From: an uncultured Prevotella sp. | GTDB lineage: Bacteria > Bacteroidota > Bacteroidia > Bacteroidales > Bacteroidaceae | DNA length: 25,719 nucleotides | Direction: 5' to 3' | NCBI GenBank assembly: GCA_934190685.1 | Contig: CAKPTK010000019.1 | Location: 1-25,719 of the forward strand | In this document: one piece after another, positions 9,008 through 16,577 of the stretch | Layout: the number at the start of each line of letters is the position of its first letter | Numbering within the stretch: position 1 is the first letter of the stretch | Made by a program: the position numbers and the translations under genes | Notes under the pieces: model-generated | Seen by the model: only the letters and a program-made list of their open reading frames with translations | What the model was told of the DNA's origin: nothing | The model's database searches: none

Positions 9008-10474
9008 ATGGCTGAATTTATTGTAGCTATTGAACTGGGATCTTCCAAGATTACCGGAATAGCAGGCAGGAAAAACCTCGACGGCAGCATCAAGATTTTG
9101 GCTGTTGTCAAGGAAGACTCTACCCAATGCATCCGCAATGGTGTGGTCTACAACATTGACAGAACCTGCCAATGCTTGACCAACATTGTCAATAAACTGA
9201 AGAATTTGCTCAAGACCAACATTGCCCATGTATATGTAGGAGTGGGCGGACAATCTATTCGAAGTGTCAAGAATGTCATTGTTAAGGATTTGTCTACAGA
9301 TACCATCATCACCAAAGATATGATTGATGAGTTGATGGACGGTAATCGCAACATGACCTATCCAGACCAGGAGATTCTTGATGCTGTGACGCAGGAATAT
9401 AAGGTCGACGCTCAATTGCAGATTGACCCCATCGGTATTCCTGCCACCCGTTTGGAGGGAAACTTCCTCAATATTCTGTGGCGTAAGAATTTCTACCGCA
9501 ATCTCAATAAATGTTTCGACAATGCGGGTATAGCCATTGCTGAAATGTATTTGGCACCCTTGGCGCTTGCCGATAGCGTGTTGAGCGAAGCAGAGAAGCG
9601 TGGCGGATGTGTGCTCATAGACTTGGGTGCAGATACGACAACCGTTTCTGTCTATTATAAGAATATTCTCCGTCATCTTGCTGTCATACCACTTGGCGGT
9701 GCCAATATCACTCGAGATATCGCTTCTCTCCAGATGGAAGAAAGTGAAGCTGAGCGCATGAAACTCAAATATGCCAGTGCCTTTACCGAAGGCAAGGATA
9801 TCGACGACACGCTCCGCTATCCGATAGACAAGGATCGTGAAGTAGTCGCTCGGCAGTTTATTGAGATTGTCGAGGCTCGTGTTGAGGAAATTGTAGAGAA
9901 TGCATGGTTCCAGGTTCCGTCTGAATATGCTGACAAACTTTTGGGTGGTATTGTTCTGACCGGTGGAGGTGCCAATATGAAGAATATAGATCGTGCGTTC
10001 CGTAACCATACACGTGTGGAGAAAATCCGCATCGCCAAATTTGTTACCCAGACAGTGGATTCAACGGATCAGACAATCAATGCCAAGAATGGTACGATGA
10101 ATACAGTTCTCGGTCTGCTTGCGAAGGGAAATATGAATTGTGCAGGACCGGAGATAGATTCCTCGTTGGGCCTTTTCAGTGATCCGGTAGGAACGACAAC
10201 TGGTTCAACTGTGGAGAATCATCAGAAACCACGCAAACCCGGTGAAATTACGGGCACAGGTGTGGTGCTGACCGAAGCCGAGAAAAATGCCCTGGAGGAG
10301 GAAAAACGCAAGAAAGAAATGGAGGCCGCGGCTGAACGCAAACGTCAAGAGGAAGAAGCTGAAGTTGAGCGTAAACGTCAGGAAGACAAGAAAAAAAACA
10401 GCTTCTCACATAAATTCTTCCGGGGAGTGAAAGATTTCTTCAACAAGATGACAGAGCCAGACGACGCGGATTGA
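9008..10474 (+). CDS. ftsA: Cell division protein FtsA with charged linker before the membrane helix
   Basis: Actin-like ATPase that tethers FtsZ filaments to the membrane and recruits later division proteins. The first phosphate loop is AIELGSSKITGIAG (from residue 7), the second LIDLGADTTTVSVY and the adenosine motif LTGGGANMKN. At 488 residues it is about 60-70 longer than E. coli FtsA; the excess is a Glu/Lys/Arg-rich predicted helix (about residues 425-462), containing ERKRQE twice. After it comes an amphipathic terminal helix, SFSHKFFRGVKDFFNKM, of the kind FtsA uses to bind the membrane. The start at 9008 places the first loop at the expected position. It lies between ftsQ (23 bases) and ftsZ (39 bases). 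Confidence 0.96.
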   Translation: MAEFIVAIELGSSKITGIAGRKNLDGSIKILAVVKEDSTQCIRNGVVYNIDRTCQCLTNIVNKLKNLLKTNIAHVYVGVGGQSIRSVKNVIVKDLSTDTIITKDMIDELMDGNRNMTYPDQEILDAVTQEYKVDAQLQIDPIGIPATRLEGNFLNILWRKNFYRNLNKCFDNAGIAIAEMYLAPLALADSVLSEAEKRGGCVLIDLGADTTTVSVYYKNILRHLAVIPLGGANITRDIASLQMEESEAERMKLKYASAFTEGKDIDDTLRYPIDKDREVVARQFIEIVEARVEEIVENAWFQVPSEYADKLLGGIVLTGGGANMKNIDRAFRNHTRVEKIRIAKFVTQTVDSTDQTINAKNGTMNTVLGLLAKGNMNCAGPEIDSSLGLFSDPVGTTTGSTVENHQKPRKPGEITGTGVVLTEAEKNALEEEKRKKEMEAAAERKRQEEEAEVERKRQEDKKKNSFSHKFFRGVKDFFNKMTEPDDAD

Positions 10475-10513
10475 GTATTTGATTAGACGAAAGAACTTCT
10501 TAAAAGAAACATT

Positions 10514-11848
10514 ATGCCAAACGAAAATAGAGAAAACAACATTGTTGATTTCGGAGAACCCGAAAAAGGCAACAGCATCATCAAGGTGATAGGTGTCGGT
10601 GGCGGCGGAGGCAACGCTGTCAACCACATGTATCGCGAAGGTATTCATGACGTGAGCTTTGTTCTCTGCAACACGGATAACCAGGCTCTCAACGATTCTC
10701 CTGTGCCTATTCATCTTCAGTTGGGCAAGGAGGGCTTGGGTGCTGGAAACCGTCCGGCCAAGGCCCGTCAGGCTGCAGAAGAGAGTATCGACGATGTGCG
10801 TCGTATGCTCAATGACGGTACGAAAATGGCATTCATCACAGCAGGTATGGGTGGTGGAACCGGTACTGGTGCTGCCCCTGTCATAGCCCGAGTGTCGAAG
10901 GAATTGGGTATCCTCACAGTAGGTATTGTGACGATTCCGTTCCGTTTCGAGGGACCTAAAAAGATAGACCAAGCCCTTGATGGTGTGGAGGAAATGGCTA
11001 AGCATGTGGATGCGCTGCTTGTCATCAATAATGAACGGCTGCGCGAGATTTATCCTGAGCTTACGGTTCTTGACGCTTTTGCCAAGGCCGATGATACCTT
11101 GAGCGTTGCGGCAAAGAGTATAGCCGAGATTATTACAGTTCATGGTTTGGTCAACCTCGACTTCAATGACGTGAAGACCGTCTTGAAAGATGGTGGCGTG
11201 GCTATCATGAGTACGGGCTATGGTGAAGGTGATGGGCGTGTGAAAAAGGCAATAGACGATGCGCTCAATTCTCCATTACTCAATGATAATGACGTGTTCA
11301 ACTCCAAGAAAATCCTGCTCAACATCTCATTCAGTAGCGAGAAGAAAGAAAATGCTGGACTGATGATGGAGGAGATGAACGATGTCAACGACTTCATGGC
11401 TAAGTTTGGCGCCGATTTTGAAATCAAGTGGGGACTTGCCCTTGATCCTGAATTGGGAAAGAAGGTGAAGATTACCATTTTGGCCACAGGCTTTGGCATT
11501 GACAATGTCGATGGCATGAACGGTCACTTGAAAAAGCATACTCAGGAGGAGGCTACTCGTCTTGCAGAAGAGGAGGAAAAGGCGGCAGAACGCCAAGAGC
11601 GTCGCAGCCATTATTACGGCTCGCAAGACAATAAGGTGAACTACAAGCGACGTCCTCATATCTTCCTGTTCCGTCCAGAAGACTTGGACAATGAAGATGT
11701 GATTCTCGCCGTTGAAAACACACCGACCTATAAGCGCACCCGTCAAATGTTGGAGGACATTCGTCGTCAAGGTCAGTCTACAGACAAGGTGGAAGACGAG
11801 AAAAAAGACAATGAACCAGTACAAGGCGGTACAATCCTGTTTGAATAA
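10514..11848 (+). CDS. ftsZ: Cell division GTPase FtsZ
   Basis: Tubulin-like GTPase that forms the division ring. The nucleotide-binding motifs are complete: GVGGGGGNAVNHM near residue 27, NTDNQAL at 53-59, and the tubulin signature GGGTGTG at residues 113-119. NLDFNDVKTVL, the T7 synergy loop with its catalytic aspartates, is also present. The GTPase body ends near residue 335 (TILATGFGI) and is followed by a long charged linker rich in Glu and Arg. The C-terminus has a conserved-looking HIFLFRPEDLDNEDV block and ends without the classic terminal peptide of E. coli FtsZ in recognisable form. The 444-residue length fits Bacteroidales FtsZ. Confidence 0.98.
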   Translation: MPNENRENNIVDFGEPEKGNSIIKVIGVGGGGGNAVNHMYREGIHDVSFVLCNTDNQALNDSPVPIHLQLGKEGLGAGNRPAKARQAAEESIDDVRRMLNDGTKMAFITAGMGGGTGTGAAPVIARVSKELGILTVGIVTIPFRFEGPKKIDQALDGVEEMAKHVDALLVINNERLREIYPELTVLDAFAKADDTLSVAAKSIAEIITVHGLVNLDFNDVKTVLKDGGVAIMSTGYGEGDGRVKKAIDDALNSPLLNDNDVFNSKKILLNISFSSEKKENAGLMMEEMNDVNDFMAKFGADFEIKWGLALDPELGKKVKITILATGFGIDNVDGMNGHLKKHTQEEATRLAEEEEKAAERQERRSHYYGSQDNKVNYKRRPHIFLFRPEDLDNEDVILAVENTPTYKRTRQMLEDIRRQGQSTDKVEDEKKDNEPVQGGTILFE

Positions 11849-11869
11849 CACATTTAAAACACAATAATT

Positions 11870-12319
11870 ATGGCACTTTATGATCAAGTAAGCAATGACA
11901 TTAAAGAGGCTATGAAAGCCCGCGACAAAGTGAGATTGGAAACTTTGCGCAACATCAAGAAAGTATTCATTGAGGCAAAGACAGCTCCAGGTTCCAATGA
12001 CACATTGGACGATGCTGAGGCCCTGAAGATATTGCAAAAATTGGCCAAGCAAGGCAATGAATCGGCTGAAACATATAAGCAGCAGAATCGTGAAGACCTT
12101 GCCGCCGAAGAATTGGCACAAGTAAAGGTTATCGAGGAATATCTGCCCAAACCACTGAGCGAGGCTGAAATTGAGTCGGCAGTGAAAGCTATTGTCGAGC
12201 AGACTGGTGCATCCAGCATGAAGGACATGGGTAAGGTGATGGGCTTGGCAAGTAAACAGTTGGCTGGTAGGGCTGACGGCAAAGTCATCTCCACCATTGT
12301 GAAGAAACTCCTTGCCTAA
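11870..12319 (+). CDS. GatB/YqeY domain protein
   Basis: A 149-residue soluble protein matching the YqeY family throughout: LYDQVSNDIKEAMKARDKVRLETLRN at the N-terminus (in part), a KQGNESAETYKQQNR helix, the YLPKPLSEAEIE hinge, and a C-terminal helical bundle with MGKVMGLASKQLAGRADGK. The C-terminal part resembles the tail domain of the GatB subunit of the tRNA-dependent amidotransferase, which contacts tRNA. The cellular role of free-standing YqeY proteins is not established, so I assign none. It starts 21 bases after ftsZ and is probably the penultimate gene of the operon. Confidence 0.92.
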   Translation: MALYDQVSNDIKEAMKARDKVRLETLRNIKKVFIEAKTAPGSNDTLDDAEALKILQKLAKQGNESAETYKQQNREDLAAEELAQVKVIEEYLPKPLSEAEIESAVKAIVEQTGASSMKDMGKVMGLASKQLAGRADGKVISTIVKKLLA

Positions 12320-12331
12320 TTCTTTTGACTC

Positions 12332-12529
12332 ATGGCAAATAAAAATCGCGAGATAGAGGCCTCAGACTATGGCTTTGGCGCTTCGAATTTGAGTGGCAAC
12401 GACGAGTACCGTCGTCATACGCTTATTCGAAGTATAGAGCATTCGGTCGAGCACATGACACTCAAGGAATTGGAAGCTTTGAGCTATGACATGTTTACCA
12501 AAGGCTATATCGACTATCCCGACCTTTAA
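12332..12529 (+). CDS. Small protein of unknown function (65 residues)
   Basis: I do not recognise this gene. It starts 12 bases after the YqeY gene and its stop is 12 bases before a strong terminator stem, so it looks like the last gene of the division operon. The predicted product is soluble and mostly helical: a polar N-terminus (MANKNREIEASDYGFGASNL), then a helix (YRRHTLIRSIEHSVEHM) and a second short helix (TLKELEALSYDMFTKGY), ending in IDYPDL. There is no signal peptide, membrane segment or cysteine. Coding is supported by tight spacing on both sides and by plausible protein composition; no homology could be checked. Confidence 0.65.
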   Translation: MANKNREIEASDYGFGASNLSGNDEYRRHTLIRSIEHSVEHMTLKELEALSYDMFTKGYIDYPDL

Positions 12530-12541
12530 ACCAGATTATAC

Positions 12542-12596
12542 AACAGGCAACGTGATTGTGACAATCGAATGTCGCAACTCTGCGTTGCCTGTTTTT
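12542..12596 (+). terminator. Rho-independent terminator closing the dcw operon
   Basis: AACAGGCAACG (12542-12552) and CGTTGCCTGTT (12583-12593) are a perfect 11-base inverted repeat, and the right arm runs into a T tract (12592-12596). The 30-base loop contains a second small palindrome, GATTGT-g-ACAATC (12554-12566). It lies 12 bases after the small gene at 12332-12529 and 24 bases before the ComF start, so it separates the two units on the + strand. Confidence 0.85.
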
Positions 12597-12620
12597 CTTC
12601 GATTTAAAATAAATGTCAAT

Positions 12621-13379
12621 ATGGTAGGTCTTTGGCTGCGGAGATTTTTGGATTTGATAGCTCCTCGTTATTGCGAGATGTGCGGGAAAAGATTAATTGT
12701 TCAAGAGCAGATTATTTGCATTGAATGTCTCTTGACCATACCCCGTACCGACTTCGAACGCCAACCCTATGATAATCCGATGGCACGCCTCTTTTGGGGG
12801 CTGATACCCGTGGAGAAGTGTGCGGCATTGGCTTTCTATCAGAAACACTTGAACTGGAGCCATCTTATTCACCGTATGAAATATGGCAATAGACCGGACA
12901 TAGGTGTCTTCTTGGGCAGAATCACAGCCCGTCAGTTCCAATCCTTTCACTTTTTTGATGGAATAGATGCGATTATTCCTGTTCCGTTAGCCAAAAATCG
13001 ACAGCGTTCGCGAGGCTACAATCAATGTGAATGCATTGGGCAGGGTTTGTCTGAGGTCACGGGTATTCCCATGATTACAGGTGCTGTCATTCGTACAACA
13101 TTTAAAAGTAGTCAGACGACAAAAGGTGTCGAAGCCCGGCGTAAGAATGTAGAGAATGTGTTCAAACTGCGTAATGGCAAATCAATAGAAAACAAGCATG
13201 TTCTTCTTGTTGATGATGTCGTGACAACGGGATCCACGACAATGGCTTGCGCCAGACCATTGCTTGATGTGTCCGGTCTGAAACTTAGCATCCTTTCTCT
13301 TAGTTTTGTTTCCGATCCATTCATTCGCGTGAATAGAGATACGCCGGATGAATACAGGGAGAAGATGAATATTTGGTGA
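12621..13379 (+). CDS. ComF-family phosphoribosyltransferase-like protein
   Basis: A 252-residue ComF family protein. The N-terminus has two CxxC pairs, CEMCGKRL and CIECL, likely a zinc-binding knuckle, and the body is a phosphoribosyltransferase fold ending in the PRPP-binding loop VLLVDDVVTTGSTTMACA. MKYGNRPDIG and PVPLAKNRQRSRGYNQ are typical family segments. ComF proteins are tied to DNA uptake in competent bacteria, but in most genomes the role is untested. I chose the ATG at 12621, whose product starts MVGLWLRRFLDLIAPRYC as in relatives; the frame stays open back to 12486, but that extension runs through the terminator stem. The gene probably has its own weak promoter or is reached by read-through. 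Confidence 0.9.
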   Translation: MVGLWLRRFLDLIAPRYCEMCGKRLIVQEQIICIECLLTIPRTDFERQPYDNPMARLFWGLIPVEKCAALAFYQKHLNWSHLIHRMKYGNRPDIGVFLGRITARQFQSFHFFDGIDAIIPVPLAKNRQRSRGYNQCECIGQGLSEVTGIPMITGAVIRTTFKSSQTTKGVEARRKNVENVFKLRNGKSIENKHVLLVDDVVTTGSTTMACARPLLDVSGLKLSILSLSFVSDPFIRVNRDTPDEYREKMNIW

Positions 13380-13489
13380 AATAAAGATTGCCCGTATGCT
13401 GACTCCAATAAATATACATTTGTGGCTCAAAAGTAATATGCAAATAGGGTGCCATAAGAAAACAAGGCCTTCTTCTGTTGCTTTTATAC

Positions 13490-13522
13490 CACAACGATGT
13501 GACATCGGCTACCACAGTTGTG
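13490..13522. promoter_or_regulatory. Nested dyad upstream of the receptor operon promoter
   Basis: CACAAC (13490-13495) pairs with GTTGTG (13517-13522), and inside it CGATGT-g-ACATCG (13495-13507) is a perfect 13-base palindrome. It sits about 26 bases upstream of the putative -33 element, in the only long gap (13380-13672) of the window. It could be an activator site, or part of a weak terminator for comF, although no T tract follows directly. The rest of this gap shows no gene. Confidence 0.35.
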
Positions 13523-13547
13523 CGATGCATTTTACCGATTTTTAGGT

Positions 13548-13579
13548 ATTGCAAAAAGGACATTTTGTGCTTAATTTTG
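13548..13579 (+). promoter_or_regulatory. Bacteroidetes-type promoter for the receptor/peptidase operon
   Basis: The -7 box TAATTTTG (13572-13579) fits TAnnTTTG exactly, and ATTG (13548-13551), one base off the TTTG -33 consensus, lies 20 bases upstream, the normal spacing. Transcription would start near 13586, leaving a leader of about 85 bases before the receptor ATG. A perfect inverted repeat, TTGCAAAA (13549-13556) and TTTTGCAA (13575-13582), overlaps both promoter elements and is a candidate operator. Confidence 0.65.
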
Positions 13580-13672
13580 CAAACTCAAAAACAATAACAT
13601 CAGCGATAATTGGAAAAGACAAAGCTGAGATGTAAAAGAGAAAAATACAACTGAGGAAGGTACAAAAAATAC

Positions 13673-16501
13673 ATGGAGTTTAATTTCAGAACAATAGCAG
13701 CATCGTTCTTCATTGTTCTCACCACGTCGGCCAACGCGCAGACACAGACATTCAAGGTGTCGGGAACGGTGAAGAATAGCCGCGGTGAGGCTGTAGAGCT
13801 TGCCACCGTGAGTCTCAACAACGACCTTGTTACCAGTACAGTGGCGGGCGGAAGGTTTGTGCTTGGCAAAGTGCCAAAGGGTACCTACACCTACAAGGTA
13901 ACGTTCGTGGGTTACCTGACGGTCACGGGCACATTGACCGTGGATGCCGACCGCACCGTCAACGTGACGCTTGACGAGTTGGGCTTGCAACTTAACGATG
14001 TGGTCGTGACGGCCAAACAAGTGCAGATGGGGTCGAAGTCGCTTGTGGGCGAGGATGCCATTCGTCACATTCAGCCCAAGAGCGTGAGCGACATCCTTCA
14101 GCTTGTGCCGGGTAACCTCACCGAGAATCCTAACCTCAACAAACTGTCGCAGGCTCACATACGCGAGATTGACGATGACGACAAGAATAATGCCCTCGGC
14201 ACGGGAGTGGTGGTTGACGGCACGCCTTTGAGCAACAATGCCAACCTTCAGGCCCTCTCGCCCACACGTTACGGCTCCAACTCGGGAGCGCAGAGCGATG
14301 GCATGAGCGACCAGACAACGGCCGGACAGGGAGCAGACCTGCGCACGGTGAGCGCCGGCAACATTGAGTCTGTGGAGGTGGTGCGCGGCATTCCGGGAGT
14401 GGAATATGGCAACCTTACGTCGGGCCTGGTGGTGGTGAAGACCAAGTCGGGCCGTACGCCGTGGGAGGCCAAGGTGCAGGCTGACCCGTTCTCCAAGCTT
14501 GTGTTTGCCGGCAAGGGCTTTGCGCTGAAGGGCGGCGGAGCAATGAACTTCAGCGTGGACTGGTCGCAGTCGTGGGGTGACACGCGCCGCCACTATCTCG
14601 GCTATGACCGCATCACGGCGACGGCCGGATACAGCAACCGCTGGGGCGGGCTGTCGTTCAACCTCAAAGGCTCGTTTTACTCCAACATAAACAACCGCAA
14701 GCAAGATGCCCAATATCAGGAGCAGGACTTGCACTACAAGAACAAGAACATAGGTGCCCGCTTGTCCGCCAACGGCAGCTGGACATCGAGCGAGAGCTTC
14801 ATCACACGCATTGATTACAATCTGTCGGCACAGGTGTCGAAGACCAGCGACGAGCACTATGACCTCATCTCCAACCCCGACGGCGTGATTACCGACGTGC
14901 GCGAGCCGGGTATCCACGAGGCCGTGTTCAAGAACAAGAGCTACCACTCCGAATACCGCATTGACGGTCTGCCCGTCAATGTCTATGCCCAGCTGGTGGC
15001 CAACAAGTATATAGGTCTGGGCGGCAGCAGCCACACCGCCTTCAAGCTTGGCGCCGAATACACCTACGATGCCAACAAGGGCGACGGACTGACTTTCGAC
15101 ATGGCCAACCCACCGCAGGCCATGGGAGCGCAGACCCTTCGTCCGCGTGCCTTCAAGGACATTCCGGCCCTGCACACCCTCTCTGGCTTCTTCAGCGAAA
15201 AACTTTCGCTGTCCATCGGCACGACACGCGCCGACGTTGAGGCCGGAGTGCGCGTGAGCAACCTCTTCCTCAACTCCGGCAAGAGCGGCGGCAACAACGG
15301 CATGTTTGTGGCCGAGCCGCGTGTCAATGCCTCCGTGAGCCTGCTCAACAAGCGCAACAACAGACTGTTCGACGACTTGTCGCTCACCGGTGGCTTCGGC
15401 ATCAGCAACAAGATGCCCACGCTCCTCTACCTCTATCCCGACAACGTCTATTACGATAATGTCAGTCTTGCCAAGTATGGCGACGCCGAGAAAGACCGCC
15501 TGGCTCTGGTGACGACCGACGTGATAAGCAACACTACCAACCCTGCCCTCCGTCCGGCCCATTCGTGCAAGTGGGAGGCCGGGCTGTCGTTCAGGCTGGG
15601 GCAGGTGAGCGGTTTCGTCACCTACTTCAACGAACGCCACACACACGAGTTCGGATTCTCGTCACAACTCTACTGGGCCAACTACATCCAGTATGAAGTG
15701 CCGCCAACGGCCACCGATCCCAAGTATGACGCTGCAACAGGCAACGTGACCTACACCTATAACAATGTGAACACGACGGCCACGAAAACCCCTACTACTG
15801 AAATGTACACCTGGAGCCGCCCCACCAACAACTCGCGCTCCCTGAAACACGGCATTGAGTACGGTCTCGACCTCGGCACGTTCAAGCCCCTGTGCACCTC
15901 GTTGAGCATCAATGGTGCGTGGTTCCATGTGGCGCGCACGGAGGAGGTCACCTCGCTCAACTATATCAACCGCAACTACGACTATGTGGCCGTCATGCCA
16001 TCGGGCTACGGCACGGTGAAGGACCGCGTGAACACCACGTTCCGTTTCATCACCCACCTTCCGGCGGTGAGGATGATTTTCACCACCTCGGTGCAGGTGG
16101 TGTGGTACGAGGGTGATCGCATGGTCTACAACGACAACTCGGGCAACGCCCGCACACGCACTGTCAACTACCAGGGCCGCGACTATCTGGCTGTCGCCCC
16201 CATAGGCTATTACGACCGTGCAGGACAGTACACCGAGTGGCAACCGCAGATGGCCGACGACGCAACGCTCGGATTGATGATGCAGCGCTATCAGACCTAT
16301 GCCTTCGAGAAGGATGTGGTGAAGCCGTGGGCATTGCTCAATTTCCGTTTCACGAAGGAAATCGGACGCATTGCCGAGCTGTCGTTCACGGCAAACAACT
16401 TCACCAATACCCGCAAGTGGCATACCAACAAGCACACACTCGGAAAGCGACAGCTCTATTCCGACATGTATTTCGGAGCCGAGCTGAAACTGAAACTTTG
16501 A
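13673..16501 (+). CDS. TonB-dependent outer-membrane receptor
   Basis: A 942-residue outer-membrane transporter energised by TonB. A signal peptide (about residues 1-23, ending SANA before QTQ) is followed by a carboxypeptidase-regulatory-like beta-sandwich (about 27-105; VSGTVKNSRGEAVELATVSL), common on Bacteroidetes receptors. A TonB-box-like DVVVTAKQ segment (near 110) leads to the plug domain, with VSDILQLVPGN, VVVDGTPLSNN and IESVEVVRGIPGVEYGN. The remaining 670 or so residues are barrel strands, ending LKLKL. No SusD partner follows, so it is not a typical polysaccharide utilisation receptor. The next two genes (DUF4876, DUF6850) are families I know as companions of such receptors. The substrate cannot be read from the sequence; canonical haem-receptor motifs were not found. 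Confidence 0.93.
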   Translation: MEFNFRTIAASFFIVLTTSANAQTQTFKVSGTVKNSRGEAVELATVSLNNDLVTSTVAGGRFVLGKVPKGTYTYKVTFVGYLTVTGTLTVDADRTVNVTLDELGLQLNDVVVTAKQVQMGSKSLVGEDAIRHIQPKSVSDILQLVPGNLTENPNLNKLSQAHIREIDDDDKNNALGTGVVVDGTPLSNNANLQALSPTRYGSNSGAQSDGMSDQTTAGQGADLRTVSAGNIESVEVVRGIPGVEYGNLTSGLVVVKTKSGRTPWEAKVQADPFSKLVFAGKGFALKGGGAMNFSVDWSQSWGDTRRHYLGYDRITATAGYSNRWGGLSFNLKGSFYSNINNRKQDAQYQEQDLHYKNKNIGARLSANGSWTSSESFITRIDYNLSAQVSKTSDEHYDLISNPDGVITDVREPGIHEAVFKNKSYHSEYRIDGLPVNVYAQLVANKYIGLGGSSHTAFKLGAEYTYDANKGDGLTFDMANPPQAMGAQTLRPRAFKDIPALHTLSGFFSEKLSLSIGTTRADVEAGVRVSNLFLNSGKSGGNNGMFVAEPRVNASVSLLNKRNNRLFDDLSLTGGFGISNKMPTLLYLYPDNVYYDNVSLAKYGDAEKDRLALVTTDVISNTTNPALRPAHSCKWEAGLSFRLGQVSGFVTYFNERHTHEFGFSSQLYWANYIQYEVPPTATDPKYDAATGNVTYTYNNVNTTATKTPTTEMYTWSRPTNNSRSLKHGIEYGLDLGTFKPLCTSLSINGAWFHVARTEEVTSLNYINRNYDYVAVMPSGYGTVKDRVNTTFRFITHLPAVRMIFTTSVQVVWYEGDRMVYNDNSGNARTRTVNYQGRDYLAVAPIGYYDRAGQYTEWQPQMADDATLGLMMQRYQTYAFEKDVVKPWALLNFRFTKEIGRIAELSFTANNFTNTRKWHTNKHTLGKRQLYSDMYFGAELKLKL

Positions 16502-16511
16502 GCTTCGAGTC

Positions 16512-16532
16512 ACTGCGGACGCAGTAATTTTT
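16512..16532 (+). terminator. Small hairpin with T run after the receptor gene
   Basis: ACTGC-GGAC-GCAGT (16512-16525) is a perfect 5-base stem with a four-base loop, followed by AATTTTT (16526-16532), 10 bases after the receptor stop. The stem is short, so it would at most terminate a fraction of transcripts or mark a processing site, lowering expression of downstream genes relative to the receptor. Confidence 0.4.
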
Positions 16533-16577
16533 AATGAGTAACTAATATACAATAATCATAATATTTAGTATTGGACA

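Noticed and set aside
8981..10009. 342-codon antisense open frame opposite ftsA
   Set aside because: No recognisable domain, complete overlap with a well-supported ftsA frame, and no start-region signals.
12486..12620. Upstream extension of the ComF frame
   Set aside because: It overlaps the 65-residue gene and runs through the terminator stem; the ATG at 12621 gives the normal family N-terminus.
13321..13563. Possible small antisense gene in the gap after comF
   Set aside because: The product has no recognisable features and the frame crosses the comF end and the dyad region; no promoter was seen on that strand.
13571..15646. Long antisense open frame opposite the TonB receptor (691 codons)
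   Set aside because: The predicted protein is Val/His/Ala/Arg-rich without any fold signature, and the + strand frame is a clear receptor. High G/C at third positions readily gives open antisense frames.
13673..16501. Assigning the TonB receptor as a haem receptor of HmuR type
   Set aside because: Only the generic NPALRP segment resembles the NPDL area and no YRAP-type motif was found; haem is suggested by the HmuY-like gene alone.
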